A DNA stretch of 64,000 bases from Shewanella schlegeliana (GTDB taxonomy: Bacteria > Pseudomonadota > Gammaproteobacteria > Enterobacterales > Shewanellaceae). This document shows positions 55,364-64,000 of this stretch, in pieces (position 1 is the first letter of the stretch; every line of letters begins with the position of its first letter). The stretch covers positions 372,001 through 436,000 of the forward strand of contig NZ_JAESVD010000002.1 of NCBI RefSeq assembly GCF_016765635.1. The letters run 5' to 3'. The notes beneath the pieces are model-generated. The model was not told the origin of the DNA. It worked only from the letters and a program-made list of their open reading frames with translations, and did no database searches. A program made the position numbers and the translations under genes.

Positions 55364-55393
55364 AAAAAGCCAGTCGATTGACTGGCTTTTTTT
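55364..55393 (+). terminator. Intrinsic terminator after arcA
   Basis: AAAAAGCCAGTC-GATT-GACTGGCTTTTTTT, 42 bases after the arcA stop. Confidence 0.9.
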
Positions 55394-55659
55394 ATGGCTA
55401 TATTTTGTATCACTAGCATCAAGGTTTTCAAACTATACCCATAAATAATTTAGAGCATTTAAATAAAGCAGAGCAGGCAGAGGGCAATATTCACACCATG
55501 AGTAGTCTCTCTTTCCACCGGCATTCACAACACTCAATTATAGATATCAGCAGTTATTATATAAATTGTATAATATTCTAGTGTTATTAATTGGGCTCAA
55601 TTTCCCCCGCCTAAAATATTTCACCTATTAATGATAATTAATATTAAATTCATATAATC
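55394..55659. other. AT-rich intergenic region with no visible gene
   Basis: About 270 bases, very AT-rich around 55550-55660, between convergent terminators. Nothing recognisable was seen. Confidence 0.4.
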
Positions 55660-55708
55660 AAAAAACGCCGCAATAAATAGATATCAATCAACGAATATCA
55701 TCACGGCG
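55660..55708 (-). terminator. Probable terminator after the dipeptidyl peptidase gene
   Basis: On the - strand CGCCG ... CGGCG (with an inner GATAT/ATATC stem) is followed by TTTTTTG, 12 bases past the stop codon. The outer stem is only five base pairs, so moderate support. Confidence 0.45.
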
Positions 55709-55720
55709 AATCATGGATAC

Positions 55721-57964
55721 TTACTGCTTTAATTGACGGTCTAAAAAGTCAGCTAGTGAGCGATATAAATGCACTCGCACTTTTTCTCCGCGCATTGAAT
55801 GCTTAGATCCTGGGTAATCGATCATTTGGAACAACTTACCTTCGTCCTGTAAAGCCTTATAGACTCGAGTGCTGTTCTCAAACAAGACATTGTCATCGGC
55901 CATGCCGTGGTACATCAATAAGCCTGACTGATAACCGCCGACATAGGGCAATACGCTGCTGGCCTCATAACCTTTAGCATTGGTTTTAGGGTGGCCCATA
56001 TAGCGCTCGGTATAGTGGGTGTCATATAAGGGCCAGTCTGATACTGGCGCACCAGAGATCGCCGCCTTAAAGTAATCAGGCGCCTTAAATAGGCTCATCA
56101 ATGCCATATAGCCGCCATAGCTGTGACCATAAATAGCAATGTTGTCGCTATCGACATAAGGCAGTGTGCGCAGGTAATCCACCCCCACCTTTTGATCCTT
56201 TACCTCAACCTCACCAAGCTGCTTGTAAATCACATACTCAAACTTGGTGCCGCGATGCGCAGAGCCGCGGTTATCGAGCTGATAAACGATATAGCCTTGC
56301 TGTAACAGGTGCTGGGTAAAGTAGTCTTGGTGGCTCCAACTGTTAACCACCAGCTGTGCATGTGGGCCACCATAGACACGCACCACCACAGGATACTGCT
56401 TTGCAGCATCGAAGTTTGTCGGCTTGAATAGTCGGTATTGTAACATCTGACCATCCTCGGCTTTTAGCTCGCCAAACTCCGGCACTTGCCACAAACCAAA
56501 GTAATCATAAAGTGGATGGCCTTGCTTCACTTCATTTTGCTCAACCCAAGCTAAACGCTCGCCGCTTTGGTCATGCAAGCTCACCTGTGGCGGCTGTGAA
56601 AGACTACTGAAGTAATCTAAGTAAACGGGTTTGTTGTCGGCAAATACAGTGGAGTGCATGCCGCTACGTTGACTAATTGATTCAACTTTCCCCCCCGCCA
56701 ATGCCACGCGGTAAAGCTGCTTCTCAGTTACCTTAGTTTTACGGCCGGTGAAGTAAACCTCGCCCGCCTTTTCATCGATATACTCAACAGCGTCTACCGC
56801 CCAGTCACCTGACGTCAGCTGACGGATAACCTTGCCATCTAAGCCTATCAAGTAAAGATGGTTAAAGCCGTCACGCTCTGACGCCCAGATAAACGCGTCC
56901 TGTTGCTTTAAAAAGTACAGGTCGTCATTAAGGTTTACCCAAGCCTGACTGCGCTCATTGACTAAATCTCTGTCATTTTTGATATCATCGATCGCGACAA
57001 TACGCAGATCCAGCGCTTGCTGATCGCGGCTCTGCCACTGATAGGACAGATGTTTGCTGTCTGGCAGCCATTTAACCCGTGGCAGGTAGATATCAGTTTC
57101 TTTGCCTAAATCGACCCAAGCGACTTTTTTATCATCAAGGGTTACCACGCCCAGCTCAACCTTGACGTTATTCTCGCCAGCGTAGGGATAACGCTGCTCG
57201 GTCAACTTAATTCCGTCGGCGTAAATTTCGTTACGAGTCACCAGCTCAACACCCGACTCATCGATACGGGTATAGGCAATAGCTGACTCATCGGGCGCCC
57301 ACCAGTAACCCGTCATTCTGCCCATCTCTTCTTGAGCGACAAACTCCGCCATGGCGTTTTTAATCGCGCCGCCGCCATCGGTCGTTAACGCCGTCACTTT
57401 CTGTGTTTTCAGATCCAATACAAACAGGTTTTGCTCACGCACAAAAGAGACATAGTGCCCTTTCGGTGACAAGCGAGCATCGGTAGCAAAGCCTTCACCC
57501 GTTGCAAGCAGCTTGACCTTGTTATCTGCAACCGAGTAGTAATACAGTTGACCCGCAGCCGGGATCAGAATCGCCTCGCCATCATCAGACCAGAAGTACT
57601 CCATGATCCCCTGACCATAAATGCGCTGACGCTCACGGCGCGCTTTCTCCTCATCAGACAGCTCACCGGCCTCGAGCTTATCGGCATCGATAAGCAGGCT
57701 CTGCTTACCACTGGCCACATCCATCTGCCACAAGTCATAGAGGTGTTGATCCTCTTTACGACCCGCAAGATAGGTCACGCGCTTTCCATCCGGTGACAGT
57801 TTAAGCCCGCGGGGGCTGCTACCCGCTAGCGCAGGAGAGGCATACATACGTTCAATGGTAAGAGGGTGTGTGCCACCAGTAGGCGTAGAGGTTTGAGCAA
57901 TCGTTGCAGGTGTAATTACCACTGACAAAGAAGCCAACAGTAAACTCATCCAATTTTTTGTCAT
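55721..57964 (-). CDS. Dipeptidyl peptidase IV (S9B family), exported
   Basis: 747 residues. N-terminal Sec signal (LLLASLSVVITPATIAQ), an eight-bladed β-propeller region (about 50-490) with the Glu pair motif DEKARRERQR then the ALAEFVAQEEMGR-like segment AMAEFVAQEEMGR, and a C-terminal α/β-hydrolase. The catalytic serine is in IYGHSYGGYMALMS (near residue 614), Asp in MADDNVLF and His in GSKHSM. It removes X-Pro dipeptides from peptides in the periplasm, working well with the secreted subtilase nearby in peptide use. Divergent from fbp. Confidence 0.93.
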   Translation of the reverse strand: MTKNWMSLLLASLSVVITPATIAQTSTPTGGTHPLTIERMYASPALAGSSPRGLKLSPDGKRVTYLAGRKEDQHLYDLWQMDVASGKQSLLIDADKLEAGELSDEEKARRERQRIYGQGIMEYFWSDDGEAILIPAAGQLYYYSVADNKVKLLATGEGFATDARLSPKGHYVSFVREQNLFVLDLKTQKVTALTTDGGGAIKNAMAEFVAQEEMGRMTGYWWAPDESAIAYTRIDESGVELVTRNEIYADGIKLTEQRYPYAGENNVKVELGVVTLDDKKVAWVDLGKETDIYLPRVKWLPDSKHLSYQWQSRDQQALDLRIVAIDDIKNDRDLVNERSQAWVNLNDDLYFLKQQDAFIWASERDGFNHLYLIGLDGKVIRQLTSGDWAVDAVEYIDEKAGEVYFTGRKTKVTEKQLYRVALAGGKVESISQRSGMHSTVFADNKPVYLDYFSSLSQPPQVSLHDQSGERLAWVEQNEVKQGHPLYDYFGLWQVPEFGELKAEDGQMLQYRLFKPTNFDAAKQYPVVVRVYGGPHAQLVVNSWSHQDYFTQHLLQQGYIVYQLDNRGSAHRGTKFEYVIYKQLGEVEVKDQKVGVDYLRTLPYVDSDNIAIYGHSYGGYMALMSLFKAPDYFKAAISGAPVSDWPLYDTHYTERYMGHPKTNAKGYEASSVLPYVGGYQSGLLMYHGMADDNVLFENSTRVYKALQDEGKLFQMIDYPGSKHSMRGEKVRVHLYRSLADFLDRQLKQ

Positions 57965-58267
57965 TATTATTCCCTGGATTAATCGCGAAGTAGTCTTCAG
58001 TTAAATCGTATTCAGCTCAACACTATTTAGCTGAAAGCTAACTAGAAGCTCGGCAGAGAGCTTGGCTGAAAATTCGACTACATTGTGCCTTAATCGTCAC
58101 TAAAACAAAAATTGTACAATTTTTTGTCAATTCATTCCCACCGAAAAGCCAATCTTTACAGCTGAAAAAACTGCCATACTCAGGTATCATCGCCACAATA
58201 ATAAAGAACTCTCAAATATCCTGACCTCAAACTCAATTTACTGTCGTAAAATTGTATAGGAAACAAG
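57965..58267. other. Divergent promoter region, dipeptidyl peptidase / fbp
   Basis: 303 bases without an ORF. Promoters for both flanking genes must lie here. No operator dyad was recognised. AGGAAACAAG precedes the fbp ATG as ribosome site. Confidence 0.4.
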
Positions 58268-59257
58268 ATGCAAACTCTGGCTGAAAACCTGACATCACAA
58301 GCAATTTCTCCTACTCTTGAAAAGCTGCTCCTTACCCTAGCTAACACCTCAAAAGAGATTAGCCATGCAGTACGCCACGGCGCACTCGCTGGCGTACTAG
58401 GCGCTACAGAGCAAGAAAACGTTCAAGGTGAGACTCAGAAGAAACTCGATATCATCACCAATGATATGCTCAAAGATGCCCTTAAGGCGGACGGTACAGT
58501 GCGCGGTATCGCCTCTGAAGAGGAAGACTACGTTGTCGAAGCCGATGCTAATGGTGAGTTCCTAGTCTGTTTTGACCCACTGGACGGTTCGTCAAACATC
58601 GATATCAACTCACTTGTGGGTACTATCTTCTCAGTTTTACCCGCGCCAGCTGGTGAGTTAACTGAAAAGAGTTTCCTACAAGCGGGTCGCAACCAAGTTG
58701 CCGCAGGTTATGTGCTATATGGCCCATCAACCATGCTTGCACTGACTACAGGTAAAGGCGTACAGCTATTTACCCTAAACCCAGAGACTAACGAGTTCTT
58801 GCTCACAGATGGCGCGATGGCTATCAGCAAAGACACCGGCGAGTTTGCCATTAACATGTCAAACCAACGCTTCTGGGAAGCGCCAATGCAGACTTACATC
58901 AGCGATTTGCTACTCGGTAAGATTGGCCCACGTGAGAAGTCATTCAACATGCGCTGGATTGCCGCCATGGTTGGCGACGTGCACCGTGTACTTTGTCGCG
59001 GCGGTATCTTCACTTACCCAACAGACAACAAGAACCCTGAAAAGCCATACAAGCTACGTTTAATGTACGAAGCCAACCCAATGGCATTCTTGGTTGAGCA
59101 AGCCGGTGGTAAAGCGTCTACGGGTTATGAAACCATTATGGATATTCAGCCAACAGCAATTCACCAACGAGTGGCGGTTATCCTTGGCTCTGCCAATGAA
59201 GTTGATATGTGTCTTGAGTATCATCAAGTTGATTATTCTGAAGAACCTTCTTTATAA
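58268..59257 (+). CDS. fbp: Fructose-1,6-bisphosphatase, class I
   Basis: Gluconeogenic phosphatase that makes fructose-6-phosphate. 329 residues (E. coli Fbp 332). Metal/substrate motifs [21 protein letters not shown] and [14 protein letters not shown] are present, as is the upstream Glu in ASEEEDY. Single gene. The ribosome site is good. Followed by a terminator and then the repeat region. Confidence 0.96.
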   Translation: MQTLAENLTSQAISPTLEKLLLTLANTSKEISHAVRHGALAGVLGATEQENVQGETQKKLDIITNDMLKDALKADGTVRGIASEEEDYVVEADANGEFLVCFDPLDGSSNIDINSLVGTIFSVLPAPAGELTEKSFLQAGRNQVAAGYVLYGPSTMLALTTGKGVQLFTLNPETNEFLLTDGAMAISKDTGEFAINMSNQRFWEAPMQTYISDLLLGKIGPREKSFNMRWIAAMVGDVHRVLCRGGIFTYPTDNKNPEKPYKLRLMYEANPMAFLVEQAGGKASTGYETIMDIQPTAIHQRVAVILGSANEVDMCLEYHQVDYSEEPSL

Positions 59258-59314
59258 GGTTTTTAGATAGGTTCTAGGGGTTAACATAGGTCCTAGGTCC
59301 TAGGAAAATCAAAG

Positions 59315-59357
59315 AAAAAGCGCAATCCTATGTTAATTAGGGTTGTGCTTTTTTTTT
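59315..59357 (+). terminator. Intrinsic terminator after fbp
   Basis: AAAAAGCGCAATCCTA pairs (two wobble pairs) with TAGGGTTGTGCTTTTT and is followed by more T. Immediately before it (59268-59304) are tctagg/cctagg motifs like the dispersed 'ctagg' repeat. Confidence 0.75.
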
Positions 59358-59412
59358 GCGCCTAGCTTTTTGGCGCAGGGGCTTGTAGCTATCAGGCTGC
59401 GCCTGACCTTTA

Positions 59413-59662
59413 AGTTAGACTGCGTCTAACAACTAAAGTCGTGAGCTTCCAGCTCACACACGGCCAAGAAGGGGTCTACAGCAACCCCCTCTTGGATCTC
59501 CCCTGCCGCCCCGACGAAGTTACATACATTAGATACGGGCCTCATACTTATGGATAAATAGCTAACGCTTCCGATGGGGCATCCTGCCCCGCGAAAGCTA
59601 CGCCGACATCCATGTCGGCATCACGCGATTTATTCCAACGAACTTCGGCAACTTCGATGGGG
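59413..59662. repeat. Multi-hairpin repeat, left copy
   Basis: About 250 bases of consecutive palindromes: GTTAGAC/GTCTAAC, GTGAGCT/AGCTCAC, CAAGAAGGGGT/ACCCCCTCTTG, GGGGCA/TGCCCC and CCGACATCC-ATGTCGG. The outer 110 bases (59413-59522) and the inner end (ACTTCGGCAACTTCGATGGG) match the right copy at 61754-61993 in inverted orientation; the middle differs. Confidence 0.9.
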
Positions 59663-59721
59663 AGTCGGTGCCCCCTGTAAGTTAGTTCAAAAAACATACC
59701 AACAATTATTAATTCAATTCA

Positions 59722-61509
59722 TCAAGAAAGGTGATTTTCAATAGAGCGCATCCATTCAAGAATATCTCCATTCGGATCCATCTCGATTAGATCCGCATTT
59801 GTATAACCATCCATAACTAAAGTATTCAGTTTTTTCTTACACTTACTTTCATTATATTTAGTTAAAGCTGAGAGTGCTGTAGGTACATCCATGTCATCAT
59901 CAATATCAATATCGACTCCAAAAATAGCTTTAATTGCCCTTGGTGATATATAATTTTCCAATTCACGCTTCGTTGTTATAAATGCTTGCGAAGCATCGCC
60001 ACGTGCATTCACGGCATCCGCAGTAACTTTATATTTAGGGGGAACATCCATATCGCGATCATAAATATGCACTTCTGGCTTACCTAAATTCTTCAAGTAG
60101 TGAGAGTTAACCCAATCTCTAAGTGTATCTCCCCCAAGCGGTATCATAACCACTCTTGGATCATCATTTAAATCAGGAATACCAATCCCCTCGGCTAATA
60201 AGTTCCGTGAGAGTCTTTTAAAAAAATTAATATCATTGGGACCTTCTAGACAGACTATTACCTGAGCACGACTATCTGGAAGTACACCAAGATCTTTAGC
60301 AATAACTTCATAAGTTGCATCTTGCCCACCAGCAACAATTAGTCCGCCACTATCATTACGGTGAATATGTCGTAAGCTATAAAGATCTATTTTTTCAGCT
60401 AACGCTGGAACGTGAGTAGTAAGAATAACTTGGCAATTATCCTGCTCAGCTAATTCTTTAAATGCGTCAACGAGCATTTGTTGATAACTAGGATGCTGTG
60501 AAGTCTCTGGTTCCTCAATTGCATAGATTACTCCTCGGTTAGTATTTTCTCGCTTAATGCGCTCAGCTTCTGCTTTAAAAAAGCTAATCAAGATCAACCT
60601 ACGAACACCACTGCCTCTTTTATTAATATGAACACCATCACTTCCGATAAGTGATAATTTAAAAATACTATCCCACTTAGGCTCAACCTTGAACTCTGGT
60701 ATGAGCTCACTTGCCAACTCTGAGTCTATCTCATTTAAATGAGATATAGTGTCGACTGCGACTTCAAGAGTTCTTTCTCGAACAACCCGCTTAATATGTT
60801 CCAATTCTTCTTCTAAACCCGAAAGGGCGTTATTTACAGCAGCCTTCATAGGGTCTTGTACTTCAGCCTCTTCATCTGTACTCGGCCTATCAGCTCGAAA
60901 TAATGCAAAATGGGGTAGATAAGTAGCAATTTTATCCCAAACAGATTTCCCATCTTCAGCTTTCAGTGGAACCATTTGAGATTTTAGCTTCAGATCTCCA
61001 ACTCTATCGTAGATACCTTGCCGGAGTAATACATTTACTTTTTGATCAGCTACTTCAACCGCTAACCGCTGAGCAATTGCTTTTAACTGATCATTTTTCT
61101 TATAAAGAATTCCCTTTGCATCTTTAGCAGAAGGATGCACGCAATTTGCAGCATACTCCCCGTTCCCTTTCCCCTTTTTAAAAATTCGATATAACTCTAA
61201 ATTTCCTATTTCGTTTAATAAATATTCATTTGCTAGAGTAGTTCCAGCTCTTTCATCTAAAATGAGATTTTCTGGTAATTCAGTAAACTCACACCCAACA
61301 AGAACATCATCATTATCAGCGGAGTATACGCACTTATCTGTTACGTCAAACTTGCACAATTTATGATTAAAAAACACACCTAATGCATCTAGTATTGTGG
61401 TTTTTCCAACGTCATTTTTTCCAATTAGTGCAGTAAGATCTGATATATCAACAGTTGTTTGTTCTTGGTAACCACGATAGTTCTTCAATATAAGGCTGAT
61501 GAGTCTCAT
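59722..61509 (-). CDS. OLD-family ATP-dependent endonuclease (class 1-like)
   Basis: 595 residues. N-terminal ABC/SMC-like ATPase: Walker A at residues 30-38 (GKNDVGKTT), signature-like KRGSGVRRL, Walker B IEEPETSQHP (near 325) and H-loop LTTHVPAL. C-terminal TOPRIM nuclease: glutamate in VCLEGPNDINFF (near 420) and DRD in IYDRDMDVP (near 482). Family members cut DNA and include phage P2 Old and Gabija GajA. No UvrD-like GajB gene is next to it, so a stand-alone class 1 form is likelier. AGGAGG lies five bases before the ATG. Markedly AT-rich and bracketed by inverted repeats, so probably acquired by transfer. Confidence 0.92.
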   Translation of the reverse strand: MRLISLILKNYRGYQEQTTVDISDLTALIGKNDVGKTTILDALGVFFNHKLCKFDVTDKCVYSADNDDVLVGCEFTELPENLILDERAGTTLANEYLLNEIGNLELYRIFKKGKGNGEYAANCVHPSAKDAKGILYKKNDQLKAIAQRLAVEVADQKVNVLLRQGIYDRVGDLKLKSQMVPLKAEDGKSVWDKIATYLPHFALFRADRPSTDEEAEVQDPMKAAVNNALSGLEEELEHIKRVVRERTLEVAVDTISHLNEIDSELASELIPEFKVEPKWDSIFKLSLIGSDGVHINKRGSGVRRLILISFFKAEAERIKRENTNRGVIYAIEEPETSQHPSYQQMLVDAFKELAEQDNCQVILTTHVPALAEKIDLYSLRHIHRNDSGGLIVAGGQDATYEVIAKDLGVLPDSRAQVIVCLEGPNDINFFKRLSRNLLAEGIGIPDLNDDPRVVMIPLGGDTLRDWVNSHYLKNLGKPEVHIYDRDMDVPPKYKVTADAVNARGDASQAFITTKRELENYISPRAIKAIFGVDIDIDDDMDVPTALSALTKYNESKCKKKLNTLVMDGYTNADLIEMDPNGDILEWMRSIENHLS

Positions 61510-61753
61510 TCTGTCCTCCTAGACGTATAACGTTATTCCATCTTTAAATTTGAGTCTCTAGTAACTTGAATTTTTTATTATCAAACACCCACAATAACAC
61601 CAGAATTAAGCTCATTACTTAATCTTAATCAACTTCCTTCCGAACAACACACTAAGTAAAGTTGACGAATTATCACTCTTTTTTAATCCTACTTTTTCTA
61701 GTAAAAAATACTTCAATTAAATCTGCTCATATACCTCAAATAAAACACCAAAT
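61510..61753. promoter_or_regulatory. Upstream region of the OLD gene
   Basis: 244 bases, strongly AT-rich, between the OLD start and the right repeat. It must hold the promoter of this gene. No dyad or small ORF was convincing. Confidence 0.4.
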
Positions 61754-61993
61754 CCCCATCGGAGTTGCCGAAGTACGCAGATGAAAATGCCGTGGAACCA
61801 TCATGGATGATGGTTCAGGCTCGGCGGGACATGGATGTCCCATCTGAGCCGTTAGGCAATTTTTATTGGAGTATGAGGAATCACAACTTCGTCGGGGCGG
61901 CTCGGGAGATGCAAGAGGGGGAAGCTGTTGTCCCCCTCTTGCCCGAGTGTGAGCTGGAAGCTCACGACTTTAATTGTTAGACGAAGTCTAACT
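61754..61993. repeat. Multi-hairpin repeat, right copy (inverted)
   Basis: About 240 bases, the reverse complement of the left copy at both ends. Hairpins: GGTTC-like AACCATCATCC-ATGATGGTT, GGGACATCC/ATGTCCC, CAAGAGGGGG/CCCCCTCTTG, GTGAGCT/AGCTCAC and TTAGAC/GTCTAA. A 71-codon ORF running through it is a by-product of the repeat, not a gene. Confidence 0.9.
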
Positions 61994-62026
61994 GGTAGAC
62001 TTCAAAAACGATAAACCACGCTATCG

Positions 62027-62992
62027 CTAGCGAGACTTAACATATGGTTGACCAATCGCCTTTGGTCCCACTGCACGGCCAATAAAGCCGGCTAGTAACA
62101 ACACAGTTAAGATATATGGTAATACCTCAATCGCCTGTACTGGGATCTCGCCAACCAGTGGTAACTCAACACCTTGCAGACGAATCGCAATCGCGTCTAA
62201 GAAACCAAACAGTAGGCAACCAAATAACACTGGCACAGGTTTCCACTTACCAAAAATCAACGCTGCTAAGGCGATGAAGCCTTTACCCGCACTCATATTA
62301 GGCACAAAGCCCGCACTGTGAGCTGTCGACAAATAAGCCCCCGCCATCCCCGCAAGCACACCGGCAATAATCAGTGCGCGATAACGGATCCAAGCAACTG
62401 AAATACCAGCAGTATCTACAGCGTGTGGGTTTTCGCCCGCTGCACGTAACCTAAGGCCAAAACGGGTTTTATAAACAACCCAGTAAACGGCTGGTACAGC
62501 AAACAGCGACAGATACACTAAGAAGTTATGCCCTGATATTAGCTGGCTATAAAGCATGCCAATAACTGGTACATCGGCTAATGCATCTGCAAATGGCAAA
62601 GTGATAGCGGTAAAGCGTGACTCATCATTTAGCGCAGGTGTTTGACCACCTAAGCCAAACCAGAAACGACCCAGAGTAACGGTTAGACCTACGGCAAGCA
62701 TGTTAATTGCTACACCAGAAACGATCTGATCGCCTCGGTGAGTAATTGATGCAAAGCCATGGATAAGTGCCAACAGCACTGAAATACCGATACCAGCCAA
62801 TAGACCTAGCCAAACAGAGCCCGTTACCGAAGCCGTTGCTGCTGCGGCAAAGGCGCTAGAGAGCATCTTGCCCTCCAGTGCAATGTTAACGATTCCTGAG
62901 CGTTCAGAAAAAAGTCCGGCCAATGCAGCAAGAATAAGTGGAGCCGATACCCTTAGCGTTGCATCTAAGATCAGAATGATACTCTCAAACAT
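62027..62992 (-). CDS. ABC transporter permease, nucleoside/sugar importer type
   Basis: 321 residues, about nine TM helices, of the BPD_transp_2 (RbsC/NupQ-like) family. Typical N-terminus: LRVSAPLILAALAGLFSERSGIVNIALEGKMLSSAF; later AAGENPHAVDTAGISVAWIRYRAL, the cytoplasmic loop that contacts the ATPase. It pairs with the next permease (2-base gap, GGAGG seven bases before this ATG). Such permease pairs, as in B. subtilis NupPQ, import nucleosides. Confidence 0.9.
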   Translation of the reverse strand: MFESIILILDATLRVSAPLILAALAGLFSERSGIVNIALEGKMLSSAFAAAATASVTGSVWLGLLAGIGISVLLALIHGFASITHRGDQIVSGVAINMLAVGLTVTLGRFWFGLGGQTPALNDESRFTAITLPFADALADVPVIGMLYSQLISGHNFLVYLSLFAVPAVYWVVYKTRFGLRLRAAGENPHAVDTAGISVAWIRYRALIIAGVLAGMAGAYLSTAHSAGFVPNMSAGKGFIALAALIFGKWKPVPVLFGCLLFGFLDAIAIRLQGVELPLVGEIPVQAIEVLPYILTVLLLAGFIGRAVGPKAIGQPYVKSR

Positions 62993-62994
62993 AT

Positions 62995-64000
62995 TTATGC
63001 CTCCGCCATTGTGCCATCAGTGGCCTTCTTCTTTTGATCAAGAAACACAAACAGCTTTTCAGTAGGCTTAACTAGCATCAATGCCAGTGCCCCGCTAAAC
63101 AGCACGACTAAGGCCTGCACCACTTGAATCATCTCACGGTCGATATTAGGGTAATCAAATGACAGCTCTGCGCCGCCCTGATACAGCACGCCAAATAGTA
63201 GACTGGCTAAGATGATACCGATTGGATGACTGCGACCAATCAAACAAACTGCAATACCGGTAAAGCCATAACCCGCAACAAAATCAAGTTTTAGCTGTTG
63301 GCTGTAGCCCTGCACTTCATTCAAACCCATCATGCCAGATAGTGCACCTGAGATAAGCATGACGACTATGATCAGCTTCTTGTAGTTGATTCCGCCATAT
63401 TCAGCCGCACTTGGGCTCGCGCCCATTGCGCGGATGGCATAACCCCAGCGAGTACGCCACAACAGCGCCCAAACGAGTACACAGCAGATAAGTGCAATAA
63501 AGAAGCTTAGGTTCATCGGCGACTGTGAGAAGGAGATCCCAAACCATTGGGTCATCTCATGGAACATAGGCAGACCAGCACTATCTTCAAATACCCGCGA
63601 TACCGGCGCCATCTGCCCTTCAAGCTTAAGTACGTTTACCAGTAGGTAGACCATTAACGCTGACGCGATAAAGTTAAACATGATGGTGGTAATAACGATA
63701 TGGCTACCACGGTACGCCTGTAAGTAAGCCGGGATCAACGCAAACAGCGCACCAAACAACATACTGGCAAGCATGGTAATTGGCAGCAATGCCCAGAAAG
63801 GCAAGGTACTATCAAGCGCTAAACAGGCAAGCCCGACACCTAAGCCGCCCATATAAGCCTGACCTTCGCCACCAATGTTAAATAGGCCGGCAGAGAATGC
63901 CATTGCCACTGCTAAACCGGTAAAGATAAAGTTAGTCGCATAATAAAGCGTATAACCTATCCCCTCTTGGTAACCCAAGGCTCCGCGTACCATCACGCCA
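62995..64000 (-). CDS. ABC transporter permease, nucleoside importer type (5' end outside window)
   Basis: At least 333 residues; the reading frame stays open to the window edge, so the N-terminus is missing. About eight or nine TM helices; FSAGLFNIGGEGQAYMGGLGVG and RAMGASPSAAEYGGINYKKLIIV are the NupP-type counterparts of the motifs in the neighbouring permease. The ATPase and a BMP-type binding lipoprotein would be expected upstream, beyond base 64000. Confidence 0.88.
   Translation of the reverse strand, partial: GVMVRGALGYQEGIGYTLYYATNFIFTGLAVAMAFSAGLFNIGGEGQAYMGGLGVGLACLALDSTLPFWALLPITMLASMLFGALFALIPAYLQAYRGSHIVITTIMFNFIASALMVYLLVNVLKLEGQMAPVSRVFEDSAGLPMFHEMTQWFGISFSQSPMNLSFFIALICCVLVWALLWRTRWGYAIRAMGASPSAAEYGGINYKKLIIVVMLISGALSGMMGLNEVQGYSQQLKLDFVAGYGFTGIAVCLIGRSHPIGIILASLLFGVLYQGGAELSFDYPNIDREMIQVVQALVVLFSGALALMLVKPTEKLFVFLDQKKKATDGTMAEA

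Noticed and set aside
59722..61509. Gabija system (GajA plus GajB)
   Set aside because: The nuclease looks GajA-like, but no UvrD/Rep-type helicase gene is adjacent on either side; the neighbours are repeats, fbp and ABC permeases.
61765..61980. 71-codon ORF on the + strand
   Set aside because: It lies wholly inside the right multi-hairpin repeat; its sequence is explained by the palindromes and it has no ribosome site or recognised family.

Overview
The window looks like chromosomal DNA of a marine Shewanella or a close relative (Alteromonadales, Gammaproteobacteria). This is inferred from the content: ArcA, AsnC, LdhA, SdaA/SdaC, RlhA, AhpC/AhpF and FBPase all have a gammaproteobacterial look. 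A GlyGly-CTERM subtilase, a dipeptidyl peptidase IV, a DUF3332 lipoprotein and a giant fused formate-dehydrogenase-like protein next to a chromate transporter fit Shewanella in particular. No rRNA, tRNA, CRISPR array, transposase or prophage was seen.

Layout. 1-8.6 kb: dicarboxylate symporter, small membrane protein, acetyltransferase, the serine uptake/deamination pair sdaC-sdaA, yjjX, a MarR-GNAT fusion and a Tas-like aldo/keto reductase. 8.6-12.8 kb: cysteine desulfurase csdA and its partner csdE, separated by a dispersed repeat; an HNH protein; a Tat-exported M19 dipeptidase homologue whose 3' end has been amplified into a roughly 400 bp minisatellite. 12.8-24 kb: PH-domain protein, rlhA, cupin, nitroreductase, nagB, rluE, a PAS-GGDEF-EAL protein, lysS and prfB (with the programmed +1 frameshift). 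24.3-35 kb: a pentapeptide-repeat potassium-channel-like protein, a 1428-residue FdhA fusion, chrA, a short GlpD-like oxidoreductase, a periplasmic OmpA-like protein and a thioredoxin-CcdA fusion. 35-46.5 kb: a diguanylate cyclase, the peroxide defence pair ahpC-ahpF, a spermidine-synthase-like protein, a DUF3332 lipoprotein, dienelactone hydrolase, ldhA, a small membrane/methyltransferase cluster, rluA and asnC. 46.6-59.3 kb: a large secreted subtilase, an M14 deacylase with lysC under a lysine riboswitch, a DUF3293 protein, arcA, dipeptidyl peptidase IV and fbp. 59.4-62 kb: an AT-rich OLD-family ATPase/nuclease bracketed by two inverted copies of a multi-hairpin repeat. 62-64 kb: two permeases of a nucleoside-type ABC importer, the second cut by the window edge.

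Most of the window is housekeeping or core metabolism. The stretches that look accessory are the repeat-flanked OLD nuclease (the best candidate for a mobile defence cassette), the minisatellite at 12.3-12.7 kb and the 'ctagg'-rich dispersed repeat found at three sites. Regulation readable from the sequence includes the lysine riboswitch with its competing helices, the RF2 autoregulatory frameshift, many bidirectional intrinsic terminators and a few CRP/FNR-like sites.
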